DNA of 64,000 nt from Cellvibrio sp. KY-GH-1 (GCF_008806975.1 NZ_CP031728.1:868001-932000), one strand, 5' to 3'; counted from the first letter of the stretch, positions 7,126 through 14,662 are shown. Numbers and translations: made by a program. The notes: a model not told the origin generated them from the letters alone.

Positions 7126-7383
7126 ATGCTTGTTAAGTTTGATGCAGACGAAGATTTGATCGATGCGATTAAACAAAGCACCAACATGGCTGTAGCTAGC
7201 AAGGCGTGTCACTATGCCGCTACTCACTATCTTGATTTGCTACAGGAAAATGCTCGCTTGCACCAGAAAGTTGCTCAAATGCGTGATTCTATTGCGGTTT
7301 ATCGTCAGATTATTGATTCTGCTCGTGATGCTGCCGCGATGCTCGTTGAGCGTGCGGGCCAAGCCGACCTTTTCACTGATTAA
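7126..7383 (+). CDS. 85-aa putative DNA-binding coiled-coil protein (satellite A)
   Basis: ATG 7126 behind GGGG is the preferred start; the frame is open to GTG 7081 inside the operator array. The N-terminal ~40 residues (LVKFDADEDLIDAIKQ then two helices) have the strand-helix-helix look of ribbon-helix-helix proteins. The rest (QENARLHQKVAQMRDSIAVY...) is a coiled coil. With four palindromes directly upstream, an autoregulatory or origin-binding role is likely but inferred. Copy A differs from B and C by Ile/Leu and His/Gln substitutions and a few silent changes. No family was recognised with confidence. Confidence 0.65.
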   Translation: MLVKFDADEDLIDAIKQSTNMAVASKACHYAATHYLDLLQENARLHQKVAQMRDSIAVYRQIIDSARDAAAMLVERAGQADLFTD

Positions 7384-7648
7384 CCTTCTAGGTCTTTCCG
7401 CGCCGGTTTTCTCTCCAGCAAATTCGCACACGAACCGAGTTAGCCTTTCAAGGGAGCTTCTAGCGACCACCGGAAGGCGTTATCTCGGCCGAGGGGATTT
7501 ATCCCCTCGGTTTGCGTTGGCACCGTTTAAACGAATCCATGGGCTTTGGCGCCCGCTGACGCGCGCAGGTACGAGCACGAAAGGCGGGCGCCAGCCCGAA
7601 CGGTGCCTAGTGACACCGTTACAAAGTCCGATGCATCGGAAAAACCCA
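7384..7648. other. Structured non-coding region with helper-like block (copy A)
   Basis: Bases 7416-7490 match helper bases 664-738 (62 of 75 identical, no gap). The block runs into a perfect hairpin at 7489-7510 (10-bp arms, TT loop), at the place where the helper has its own short hairpin. A second long GC-rich hairpin covers 7520-7606: GCACCGTT pairs with AACGGTGC, and TGGCGCCCGC pairs with GCGGGCGCCA. These are the features expected of a filamentous-phage origin or packaging signal. Frames that cross it are shadows. Confidence 0.65.
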
Positions 7649-7990
7649 TTATTTTTGCTTTTCGGCAGCTCTTAGCCGGTCTGCTGTTGATTGAGCTATG
7701 AATGCAGCTATTAGTTCTTTGATGGTGGCTTGCTTTCCTTCTGGCAGTGTTTCTATTGCATTTAGCATGTACTTCATCCCATTTGGCCCCTCTGTTCCAA
7801 AAACCAATTCTTCCATGGATACACCTAGGGCGCTTGATAGTGCCACCACTGTTTCTAAAACAGGGTTTTTCTGTATCCCAATTTCCAGTTTTGATATTTG
7901 CCCCTTGCTTACCCCTGAGCGCTCTGCCAAGTCATCTTGGCTTATTCCCCTTTCCGCACGTATGCGTTTTAAATTTTCGCTTAAGCGCAT
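7649..7990 (-). CDS. XRE-family repressor of the satellite (copy A)
   Basis: The 113-residue protein has a canonical HTH_3 domain (LKRIRAERGISQDDLAERSGVSKGQISKLE, residues ~7-36, split here only for reading) and a short helical tail that probably dimerises. The gene is divergent from rep with 96 bp between, the position of rstR in CTXphi/RS1. It is unrelated in sequence to the helper repressor at 1247-1543. Satellite and helper should therefore not share repressor immunity. It probably represses the rep promoter at 8038-8066 and its own promoter. Confidence 0.85.
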   Translation of the reverse strand: MRLSENLKRIRAERGISQDDLAERSGVSKGQISKLEIGIQKNPVLETVVALSSALGVSMEELVFGTEGPNGMKYMLNAIETLPEGKQATIKELIAAFIAQSTADRLRAAEKQK

Positions 7991-8020
7991 TTTTTATGCC
8001 TTTTGGTGGTTATGTATGAC

Positions 8021-8066
8021 CAACTTTATCATTTAAGTTGACATTTATGTCTACTATAACTATATA
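8021..8066 (+). promoter_or_regulatory. Satellite rep promoter with overlapping inverted repeats (copy A)
   Basis: TTGACA at 8038-8043 and TATATA at 8061-8066 are 17 bp apart, a near-consensus sigma-70 promoter. Inverted repeat CAACTT...AAGTTG (8021-8040) abuts it and GACATTTATGTC (8040-8051) covers the -35 box. Both are good candidates for repressor operators. Confidence 0.65.
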
Positions 8067-8086
8067 TGCACACATAAAGTAATCAT

Positions 8087-9181
8087 ATGAATCCACTTTG
8101 GCCTGACTATGCAAATTTGTTTTTGGTGGTTTACATGCAACAAGTAGGGATGATTGATTGGTTAACACTTTGGCTTGATGCCAGCTTGCTTGATCGTAAA
8201 TCAATGCATCGCGTTTTAAAGAATGCTGATCGTGTGCAACGTATTAATGGCTTAACAGGTGAGATTCAATGGGAGTCGGCAGTACGTGAGCATATCCGTT
8301 CTGATGATCACAATGTAACTGTAAATTTTGGTTCACGATTGCAAATTCAGGGAAGCCCAGCGCGCGTAGTTTCCGCGCACAATGTTTTTGGTTCTTTAGA
8401 TATTCAAGAGTGTGCAAAACAAATGATTCTTTTTGTTGCAAAGCATCACTCTATGATTATTCCTTCCGATTTAAAAATGTGGTCATGTTCTCGTATCGAT
8501 GTTACTCAAAATTTTGATATGGGCTCATTAGCTCAAGCACAGCAAGCCGTTGATTATTTAAAACCGTTGAAGTGCGGAAGACAAAAAACTAGCACTTTTG
8601 ACACATCTGTTATTTGGGGTAGGGGATCTACCTTGCATAAAGGAAAGGCTTATTTAAAAGGCCCGCAGCTTCGCGAGTTAGTTACTAAAAACAATGCTCG
8701 TGTTAGTGATGAAGAGTTAGCAAAAGCGGATCGTTTGTTGAGATTAGAGTATTCCATGTGTAGGGGTTTGATTCGCCGGATACGCGAAAGCACCGGTAAG
8801 AATTGGTATGACTTCACGCCTGATTTTTTACTTTTTCATCATTCAGATTATTTTTCTAAATTTATATCCACTATTGAGGTGGTTGATATGTGCAATATTC
8901 TAGAGCGGTTGCTTAATAACGTTGGTTCCGATGAAGGGCAAATTCCAACTGAAGGTAGGGCGCGAGCCGCTTATCGTTGTTATACCGACATTCGTTCACG
9001 TGGTCTTCATATTACTAAACAAGATTACAGAAAGGCGACTTGGTATGACCATTTAAAGCATTTGAGATCAATTGGTTTGGCGGATGCGGATTTACAACCA
9101 TCTAATGTGGTTCCGCTTCGTCGTCGCCAAATTTTTCTCGATCAACCGGTCTCTAGTTGGGACCAAATTAACTTAGCTTGA
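8087..9181 (+). CDS. Satellite replication initiator, gene II/X-like (copy A)
   Basis: The frame gives 364 residues. Conserved sequence begins at MIDWLTL (ATG 8150), which matches FFDWLTV at the start of helper Rep, so the true start may be 8087, 8135 or 8150; none has a strong Shine-Dalgarno. A CSRIDVTQNF motif near residue 142 parallels the IHITSN motif of helper Rep. The C-terminal block (RGLHITKQDY...LRSIGLADADL) is Phage_X-like. It should nick the satellite origin for rolling-circle replication. It is very different in sequence from helper Rep, so the satellite seems to replicate by its own enzyme while lacking virion genes. Confidence 0.8.
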   Translation: MNPLWPDYANLFLVVYMQQVGMIDWLTLWLDASLLDRKSMHRVLKNADRVQRINGLTGEIQWESAVREHIRSDDHNVTVNFGSRLQIQGSPARVVSAHNVFGSLDIQECAKQMILFVAKHHSMIIPSDLKMWSCSRIDVTQNFDMGSLAQAQQAVDYLKPLKCGRQKTSTFDTSVIWGRGSTLHKGKAYLKGPQLRELVTKNNARVSDEELAKADRLLRLEYSMCRGLIRRIRESTGKNWYDFTPDFLLFHHSDYFSKFISTIEVVDMCNILERLLNNVGSDEGQIPTEGRARAAYRCYTDIRSRGLHITKQDYRKATWYDHLKHLRSIGLADADLQPSNVVPLRRRQIFLDQPVSSWDQINLA

Positions 9182-9191
9182 GGCTTCATAT

Positions 9192-9440
9192 ATGACTACT
9201 GTTAATAAAACCTCTCTTGATGTTTGTGCGCTTGCCATGATGTCCAATACTTATTTTTTTCAACATCGGAACCCTTTGCATTCATCTTTGCATGTTATCG
9301 GTGAAGCCAGGGTTACTGCTGTTGTGATTCATGAGGATGCACCGCCAGATATACTTCTTCATCCAGTTTCTGATGATTATCAAAGTTTTTACCCTATTCA
9401 GGATTTGTCTTTTTCTTCTTCGCTTTCTGCTGCCGGCTGA
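9192..9440 (+). CDS. 82-aa satellite protein of unknown function (copy A)
   Basis: The gene starts 10 bases after rep. The product has no signal peptide or membrane segment and no recognised family. It has a central beta-prone stretch (ARVTAVVIHEDAPPDILLHP) and a Ser-rich end. The position directly after rep is where inoviruses place their ssDNA-binding protein, so such a role can be suspected. Sequence similarity to the helper gene V-like protein is not visible. Confidence 0.55.
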   Translation: MTTVNKTSLDVCALAMMSNTYFFQHRNPLHSSLHVIGEARVTAVVIHEDAPPDILLHPVSDDYQSFYPIQDLSFSSSLSAAG

Positions 9441-9530
9441 TTTCGCTTTTATTTTTTTCTCCTGTAATATTCGCCGTTATCGTCAAGGTTAAACCTTGTA
9501 GGTAATGGCTTTTTTATTGGAGTTTTGGAT

Positions 9531-10037
9531 ATGCCTTTTGCTTTGAAATCGCGTTTTTATGTCGGCGTTTATGATCCATCAACGTACGATTCATGGCCTT
9601 ATTTTCATTTAGATGAAGGTGTATATCTTTCTAAAAATAAGCGGCTATGTTCCCATAAAAGCGCAATTGAGTTTGATGATCCGGAAAAGGCAAGAGAGTT
9701 TTACGCATCTTGGCAGCATGCTGATCGCTACCGCCTTCACGTTTGTCCTTTCCAGACTCATGTTGAAGTGCCTATGCCTGTATTTCCTGATGATCATCCT
9801 CGATCAATATTGAGGCGCATTGAGAGTAATGAACCACGTTATATTTTTAATACTGCGCTTCGATGGTTTTTTGGTGATTCAAGATTTTTTCTGGCTAAAT
9901 CCACTTTAGCTAAGCATCGAAAAATTTTGCTGGCTTATGGAATAGATATCAACTGTAAACCTGATGTTTTACTTGAGCCGTTGCCAAGCCTTGATGAAAA
10001 ACCTTATTCATCTAAGCCGTCATTATCGGTTGTTTGA
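9531..10037 (+). CDS. 168-aa satellite protein with a Rep-like (Phage_X-type) tail (copy A)
   Basis: Start ATG 9531 is chosen because TTGGAG lies 8 bases upstream; a TTG two codons earlier is less likely. The N-terminal ~100 residues are unrecognised and rich in Tyr/His/Asp. Residues ~117-153 (ALRWFFGD...LAKSTLAKHRKILLAYGIDI) line up with the end of helper Rep (AIQWMHGHK...LTKTQVQTHRARLRQIGIDI), sharing the HR and GIDI positions. In Ff phages the C-terminal part of pII is also made alone as pX, which modulates replication. A similar modulating role, perhaps against the helper, is speculation. Confidence 0.6.
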   Translation: MPFALKSRFYVGVYDPSTYDSWPYFHLDEGVYLSKNKRLCSHKSAIEFDDPEKAREFYASWQHADRYRLHVCPFQTHVEVPMPVFPDDHPRSILRRIESNEPRYIFNTALRWFFGDSRFFLAKSTLAKHRKILLAYGIDINCKPDVLLEPLPSLDEKPYSSKPSLSVV

Positions 10038-10044
10038 CGAATGG

Positions 10045-10069
10045 TTGGCGGCCTTAGATAGACCGCCAA
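10045..10069. terminator. Hairpin at the 3' end of the satellite gene block (copy A)
   Basis: Arms TTGGCGG and CCGCCAA with an 11-base loop start 7 bases after the last gene and end 12 bases before the XerC arm. It has only a short A/T tail, so it may be a weak terminator or an mRNA end. Repeated at 13333-13357 and 16621-16645. Confidence 0.45.
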
Positions 10070-10081
10070 AACGGATATGCA

Positions 10082-10180
10082 ATTTCGCATAAGGCGAGCG
10101 AGGTTATGTTCAATTCGAAGCGGTGAAAATTGCGAAGCACTCACCGCGAGAATTTATACATAACCTGCATTATGCGAGAT
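10082..10180 (+). other. XerCD att site at the satellite A|B junction
   Basis: XerC arm ATTTCGCATAA (10082-10092), 11-nt centre and XerD-like TTATGTTCAAT (10104-10114). The inverted partner is ATTTATACATAA (10152-10163), a 6-nt spacer, and TTATGCGAGAT (10170-10180). Read in reverse the partner has the true dif spacing of 6. GCGGTGA and TCACCGC between them can form the stem of the folded site. Confidence 0.8.
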
Positions 10181-10266
10181 TGCCTGTCCCCGTTTTCGAT
10201 CTTGGTCTGGTTTAGTATTTGTTTTAATCCTAGCACCGTTTATGCCCATTTAACTATCTCTCTGAT

Positions 10267-10399
10267 TTGGTACCAATATTCGGCCAGGTGATGCAATTCC
10301 TGGATTGATTTTGGTACCAAAATCCGTTTATTTTCTAAAACCAAATTGGTACCATTATTCGACCAGGTGCGCCAAACCTGGCTTACTTATTGGTACCAA
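10267..10399. promoter_or_regulatory. GGTACC palindrome array (copy B)
   Basis: GGTACC-centred palindromes lie at 10267, 10311, 10346 and 10390, with interleaved CCAGG/CCTGG inverted repeats, upstream of the 85-aa gene. Small base changes from copy A leave every palindrome core intact, which suggests that they are under selection. Confidence 0.65.
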
Positions 10400-10413
10400 A
10401 ATTGGGATTATCT

Positions 10414-10671
10414 ATGCTTGTTAAGTTTGATGCAGATGAAGATTTGATCGATGCGCTTAAACAAAGCACCAACATGGCTGTAGCTAGCAAGGCGTGCCAT
10501 TATGCCGCTACTCAATATCTTGATTTGTTGCAGGAAAATGCCCGCTTGCACCAGAAAGTGGCTCAAATGCGTGATTCTATTGCGGTTTATCGTCAGATTA
10601 TTGATTCTGCTCGTGATGCTGCCGCGATGCTCGTTGAGCGTGCGGGCCAAGCCGACCTTTTCACTGATTAA
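10414..10671 (+). CDS. 85-aa putative DNA-binding coiled-coil protein (copy B)
   Basis: Same protein as at 7126-7383 with two substitutions (Leu for Ile in DALKQ, Gln for His in ATQYLD). Identical to the copy at 13702-13959. The start is ATG 10414; upstream in-frame codons lie inside the operator array. Confidence 0.65.
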   Translation: MLVKFDADEDLIDALKQSTNMAVASKACHYAATQYLDLLQENARLHQKVAQMRDSIAVYRQIIDSARDAAAMLVERAGQADLFTD

Positions 10672-10936
10672 CCTTCTAGGTCTTTCCGCGCCGGTTTTCT
10701 CTCCAGCAAATTCGCACACGAACCGAGTTAGCCTTTCAAGGGAGCTTCTAGCGACCACCGGAAGGCGTTATCTCGGCCGAGGGGATTTATCCCCTCGGTT
10801 TGCGTTGGCACCGTTTAAACGAATCCATGGGCTTTGGCGCCCGCTGACGCGCGCAGGTACGAGCACGAAAGGCGGGCGCCAGCCCGAACGGTGCCTAGTG
10901 ACACCGTTACAAAGTCCGATGCATCGGAAAAACCCA
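10672..10936. other. Structured non-coding region with helper-like block (copy B)
   Basis: The helper-like 75-nt block is at 10704-10778, the perfect hairpin at 10777-10798 and the long GC-rich hairpin at 10808-10894. No difference from copy A was seen in this part. Confidence 0.6.
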
Positions 10937-11278
10937 TTATTTTTGCTTTTCGGCAGCTCTTAGCCGGTCTGCTGTTGATTGAGCTATGAATGCAGCTATT
11001 AGTTCTTTGATGGTGGCTTGCTTTCCTTCTGGCAGTGTTTCTATTGCATTTAGCATGTACTTCATCCCATTTGGCCCCTCTGTTCCAAAAACCAATTCTT
11101 CCATGGATACACCTAGGGCGCTTGATAGTGCCACCACTGTTTCTAAAACAGGGTTTTTCTGTATCCCAATTTCCAGTTTTGATATTTGCCCCTTGCTTAC
11201 CCCTGAGCGCTCTGCCAAGTCATCTTGGCTTATTCCCCTTTCCGCACGTATGCGTTTTAAATTTTCGCTTAAGCGCAT
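10937..11278 (-). CDS. XRE-family satellite repressor (copy B)
   Basis: Protein identical to that at 7649-7990: 113 residues, N-terminal helix-turn-helix, divergent from rep. Several identical repressor genes raise repressor dosage and may strengthen immunity against further satellite replication. Confidence 0.85.
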   Translation of the reverse strand: MRLSENLKRIRAERGISQDDLAERSGVSKGQISKLEIGIQKNPVLETVVALSSALGVSMEELVFGTEGPNGMKYMLNAIETLPEGKQATIKELIAAFIAQSTADRLRAAEKQK

Positions 11279-11308
11279 TTTTTATGCCTTTTGGTGGTTA
11301 TGTATGAC

Positions 11309-11354
11309 CAACTTTATCATTTAAGTTGACATTTATGTCTACTATAACTATATA
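11309..11354 (+). promoter_or_regulatory. Satellite rep promoter and operators (copy B)
   Basis: Same TTGACA (11326) - 17 bp - TATATA (11349) promoter with the two overlapping inverted repeats as in copy A. Confidence 0.65.
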
Positions 11355-11374
11355 TGCACACATAAAGTAATCAT

Positions 11375-12469
11375 ATGAATCCACTTTGGCCTGACTATGC
11401 AAATTTGTTTTTGGTGGTTTACATGCAACAAGTAGGGATGATTGATTGGTTAACACTTTGGCTTGATGCCAGCTTGCTTGATCGTAAATCAATGCATCGC
11501 GTTTTAAAGAATGCTGATCGTGTGCAACGTATTAATGGCTTAACAGGTGAGATTCAATGGGAGTCGGCAGTACGTGAGCATATCCGTTCTGATGATCACA
11601 ATGTAACTGTAAATTTTGGTTCACGATTGCAAATTCAGGGAAGCCCAGCGCGCGTAGTTTCCGCGCACAATGTTTTTGGTTCTTTAGATATTCAAGAGTG
11701 TGCAAAACAAATGATTCTTTTTGTTGCAAAGCATCACTCTATGATTATTCCTTCCGATTTAAAAATGTGGTCATGTTCTCGTATCGATGTTACTCAAAAT
11801 TTTGATATGGGCTCATTAGCTCAAGCACAGCAAGCCGTTGATTATTTAAAACCGTTGAAGTGCGGAAGACAAAAAACTAGCACTTTTGACACATCTGTTA
11901 TTTGGGGTAGGGGATCTACCTTGCATAAAGGAAAGGCTTATTTAAAAGGCCCGCAGCTTCGCGAGTTAGTTACTAAAAACAATGCTCGTGTTAGTGATGA
12001 AGAGTTAGCAAAAGCGGATCGTTTGTTGAGATTAGAGTATTCCATGTGTAGGGGTTTGATTCGCCGGATACGCGAAAGCACCGGTAAGAATTGGTATGAC
12101 TTCACGCCTGATTTTTTACTTTTTCATCATTCAGATTATTTTTCTAAATTTATATCCACTATTGAGGTGGTTGATATGTGCAATATTCTAGAGCGGTTGC
12201 TTAATAACGTTGGTTCCGATGAAGGGCAAATTCCAACTGAAGGTAGGGCGCGAGCCGCTTATCGTTGTTATACCGACATTCGTTCACGTGGTCTTCATAT
12301 TACTAAACAAGATTACAGAAAGGCGACTTGGTATGACCATTTAAAGCATTTGAGATCAATTGGTTTGGCGGATGCGGATTTACAACCATCTAATGTGGTT
12401 CCGCTTCGTCGTCGCCAAATTTTTCTCGATCAACCGGTCTCTAGTTGGGACCAAATTAACTTAGCTTGA
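11375..12469 (+). CDS. Satellite replication initiator (copy B)
   Basis: Identical in protein sequence to the frame at 8087-9181, with the same start uncertainty (11375, 11423 or 11438). No frameshift or stop interrupts it, so every copy can encode an intact Rep. Confidence 0.8.
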   Translation: MNPLWPDYANLFLVVYMQQVGMIDWLTLWLDASLLDRKSMHRVLKNADRVQRINGLTGEIQWESAVREHIRSDDHNVTVNFGSRLQIQGSPARVVSAHNVFGSLDIQECAKQMILFVAKHHSMIIPSDLKMWSCSRIDVTQNFDMGSLAQAQQAVDYLKPLKCGRQKTSTFDTSVIWGRGSTLHKGKAYLKGPQLRELVTKNNARVSDEELAKADRLLRLEYSMCRGLIRRIRESTGKNWYDFTPDFLLFHHSDYFSKFISTIEVVDMCNILERLLNNVGSDEGQIPTEGRARAAYRCYTDIRSRGLHITKQDYRKATWYDHLKHLRSIGLADADLQPSNVVPLRRRQIFLDQPVSSWDQINLA

Positions 12470-12479
12470 GGCTTCATAT

Positions 12480-12728
12480 ATGACTACTGTTAATAAAACC
12501 TCTCTTGATGTTTGTGCGCTTGCCATGATGTCCAATACTTATTTTTTTCAACATCGGAACCCTTTGCATTCATCTTTGCATGTTATCGGTGAAGCCAGGG
12601 TTACTGCTGTTGTGATTCATGAGGATGCACCGCCAGATATACTTCTTCATCCAGTTTCTGATGATTATCAAAGTTTTTACCCTATTCAGGATTTGTCTTT
12701 TTCTTCTTCGCTTTCTGCTGCCGGCTGA
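12480..12728 (+). CDS. 82-aa satellite protein of unknown function (copy B)
   Basis: Identical to 9192-9440. Follows rep by 10 bases. No family recognised. Confidence 0.55.
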   Translation: MTTVNKTSLDVCALAMMSNTYFFQHRNPLHSSLHVIGEARVTAVVIHEDAPPDILLHPVSDDYQSFYPIQDLSFSSSLSAAG

Positions 12729-12818
12729 TTTCGCTTTTATTTTTTTCTCCTGTAATATTCGCCGTTATCGTCAAGGTTAAACCTTGTAGGTAATGGCTTT
12801 TTTATTGGAGTTTTGGAT

Positions 12819-13325
12819 ATGCCTTTTGCTTTGAAATCGCGTTTTTATGTCGGCGTTTATGATCCATCAACGTACGATTCATGGCCTTATTTTCATTTAG
12901 ATGAAGGTGTATATCTTTCTAAAAATAAGCGGCTATGTTCCCATAAAAGCGCAATTGAGTTTGATGATCCGGAAAAGGCAAGAGAGTTTTACGCATCTTG
13001 GCAGCATGCTGATCGCTACCGCCTTCACGTTTGTCCTTTCCAGACTCATGTTGAAGTGCCTATGCCTGTATTTCCTGATGATCATCCTCGATCAATATTG
13101 AGGCGCATTGAGAGTAATGAACCACGTTATATTTTTAATACTGCGCTTCGATGGTTTTTTGGTGATTCAAGATTTTTTCTGGCTAAATCCACTTTAGCTA
13201 AGCATCGAAAAATTTTGCTGGCTTATGGAATAGATATCAACTGTAAACCTGATGTTTTACTTGAGCCGTTGCCAAGCCTTGATGAAAAACCTTATTCATC
13301 TAAGCCGTCATTATCGGTTGTTTGA
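12819..13325 (+). CDS. 168-aa protein with Rep-like tail (copy B)
   Basis: Identical to 9531-10037; start ATG 12819 behind TTGGAG. The conserved tail ending YGIDI is intact. Confidence 0.6.
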   Translation: MPFALKSRFYVGVYDPSTYDSWPYFHLDEGVYLSKNKRLCSHKSAIEFDDPEKAREFYASWQHADRYRLHVCPFQTHVEVPMPVFPDDHPRSILRRIESNEPRYIFNTALRWFFGDSRFFLAKSTLAKHRKILLAYGIDINCKPDVLLEPLPSLDEKPYSSKPSLSVV

Positions 13326-13369
13326 CGAATGGTTGGCGGCCTTAGATAGACCGCCAAAACGGATATGCA

Positions 13370-13468
13370 ATTTCGCATAAGGCGAGCGAGGTTATGTTCA
13401 ATTCGAAGCGGTGAAAATTGCGAAGCACTCACCGCGAGAATTTATACATAACCTGCATTATGCGAGAT
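13370..13468 (+). other. XerCD att site at the satellite B|C junction
   Basis: Same structure as at 10082-10180: XerC arm 13370-13380, XerD-like arm 13392-13402, inverted partner to 13468. Confidence 0.8.
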
Positions 13469-13554
13469 TGCCTGTCCCCGTTTTCGATCTTGGTCTGGTT
13501 TAGTATTTGTTTTAATCCTAGCACCGTTTATGCCCATTTAACTATCTCTCTGAT

Positions 13555-13687
13555 TTGGTACCAATATTCGGCCAGGTGATGCAATTCCTGGATTGATTTT
13601 GGTACCAAAATCCGTTTATTTTCTAAAACCAAATTGGTACCATTATTCGACCAGGTGCGCCAAACCTGGCTTACTTATTGGTACCAA
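13555..13687. promoter_or_regulatory. GGTACC palindrome array (copy C)
   Basis: Palindromes at 13555, 13599, 13634 and 13678 with the interleaved CCAGG/CCTGG repeats, as in copy B. Confidence 0.65.
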
Positions 13688-13701
13688 AATTGGGATTATC
13701 T

Positions 13702-13959
13702 ATGCTTGTTAAGTTTGATGCAGATGAAGATTTGATCGATGCGCTTAAACAAAGCACCAACATGGCTGTAGCTAGCAAGGCGTGCCATTATGCCGCTACT
13801 CAATATCTTGATTTGTTGCAGGAAAATGCCCGCTTGCACCAGAAAGTGGCTCAAATGCGTGATTCTATTGCGGTTTATCGTCAGATTATTGATTCTGCTC
13901 GTGATGCTGCCGCGATGCTCGTTGAGCGTGCGGGCCAAGCCGACCTTTTCACTGATTAA
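13702..13959 (+). CDS. 85-aa putative DNA-binding coiled-coil protein (copy C)
   Basis: Identical to the copy B protein (10414-10671); ribbon-helix-helix-like start and coiled-coil end. Confidence 0.65.
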   Translation: MLVKFDADEDLIDALKQSTNMAVASKACHYAATQYLDLLQENARLHQKVAQMRDSIAVYRQIIDSARDAAAMLVERAGQADLFTD

Positions 13960-14224
13960 CCTTCTAGGTCTTTCCGCGCCGGTTTTCTCTCCAGCAAATT
14001 CGCACACGAACCGAGTTAGCCTTTCAAGGGAGCTTCTAGCGACCACCGGAAGGCGTTATCTCGGCCGAGGGGATTTATCCCCTCGGTTTGCGTTGGCACC
14101 GTTTAAACGAATCCATGGGCTTTGGCGCCCGCTGACGCGCGCAGGTACGAGCACGAAAGGCGGGCGCCAGCCCGAACGGTGCCTAGTGACACCGTTACAA
14201 AGTCCGATGCATCGGAAAAACCCA
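13960..14224. other. Structured non-coding region with helper-like block (copy C)
   Basis: Helper-like block at 13992-14066, perfect hairpin at 14065-14086, long hairpin at 14096-14182. Confidence 0.6.
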
Positions 14225-14566
14225 TTATTTTTGCTTTTCGGCAGCTCTTAGCCGGTCTGCTGTTGATTGAGCTATGAATGCAGCTATTAGTTCTTTGATG
14301 GTGGCTTGCTTTCCTTCTGGCAGTGTTTCTATTGCATTTAGCATGTACTTCATCCCATTTGGCCCCTCTGTTCCAAAAACCAATTCTTCCATGGATACAC
14401 CTAGGGCGCTTGATAGTGCCACCACTGTTTCTAAAACAGGGTTTTTCTGTATCCCAATTTCCAGTTTTGATATTTGCCCCTTGCTTACCCCTGAGCGCTC
14501 TGCCAAGTCATCTTGGCTTATTCCCCTTTCCGCACGTATGCGTTTTAAATTTTCGCTTAAGCGCAT
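14225..14566 (-). CDS. XRE-family satellite repressor (copy C)
   Basis: Protein identical to copies A and B, divergent from the copy C rep gene. Confidence 0.85.
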   Translation of the reverse strand: MRLSENLKRIRAERGISQDDLAERSGVSKGQISKLEIGIQKNPVLETVVALSSALGVSMEELVFGTEGPNGMKYMLNAIETLPEGKQATIKELIAAFIAQSTADRLRAAEKQK

Positions 14567-14596
14567 TTTTTATGCCTTTTGGTGGTTATGTATGAC

Positions 14597-14642
14597 CAAC
14601 TTTATCATTTAAGTTGACATTTATGTCTACTATAACTATATA
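14597..14642 (+). promoter_or_regulatory. Satellite rep promoter and operators (copy C)
   Basis: TTGACA at 14614 and TATATA at 14637 with the same overlapping inverted repeats. Confidence 0.65.
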
Positions 14643-14662
14643 TGCACACATAAAGTAATCAT

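Larger units (their letters stand above)
6787..10092 (+). mobile_element. Satellite inovirus-like element, copy A (3306 bp)
   Basis: The unit lies between two XerC-arm junctions and carries five genes: an 85-aa DNA-binding-like protein, an XRE repressor (minus strand), Rep, an 82-aa unknown and a 168-aa protein with a Rep-like tail. It has no coat, adsorption, pVI or Zot gene and no clear gene V protein. It shares att design and non-coding blocks with the helper. Bases 6787 to about 7272 differ from copies B and C (including 18 extra bases); downstream of that no difference was found at a constant 3288-bp offset. This suggests a mosaic from two related satellites. Confidence 0.85.
10093..13380 (+). 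mobile_element. Satellite inovirus-like element, copy B (3288 bp)
   Basis: The gene content is the same as copy A. All five encoded proteins match copy C exactly, and I found no base difference between B and C where compared. The offset between B and C is 3288 throughout. Two exact adjacent copies point to very recent amplification or repeated integration, or to ongoing homogenisation. Confidence 0.85.

Noticed and set aside
7384..7675. A long plus-strand frame (and a minus-strand counterpart) across the satellite non-coding region
   Set aside because: They run through the hairpins and overlap the repressor gene antisense. The region has RNA/DNA-structure features, no ribosome binding site and resembles helper non-coding DNA.
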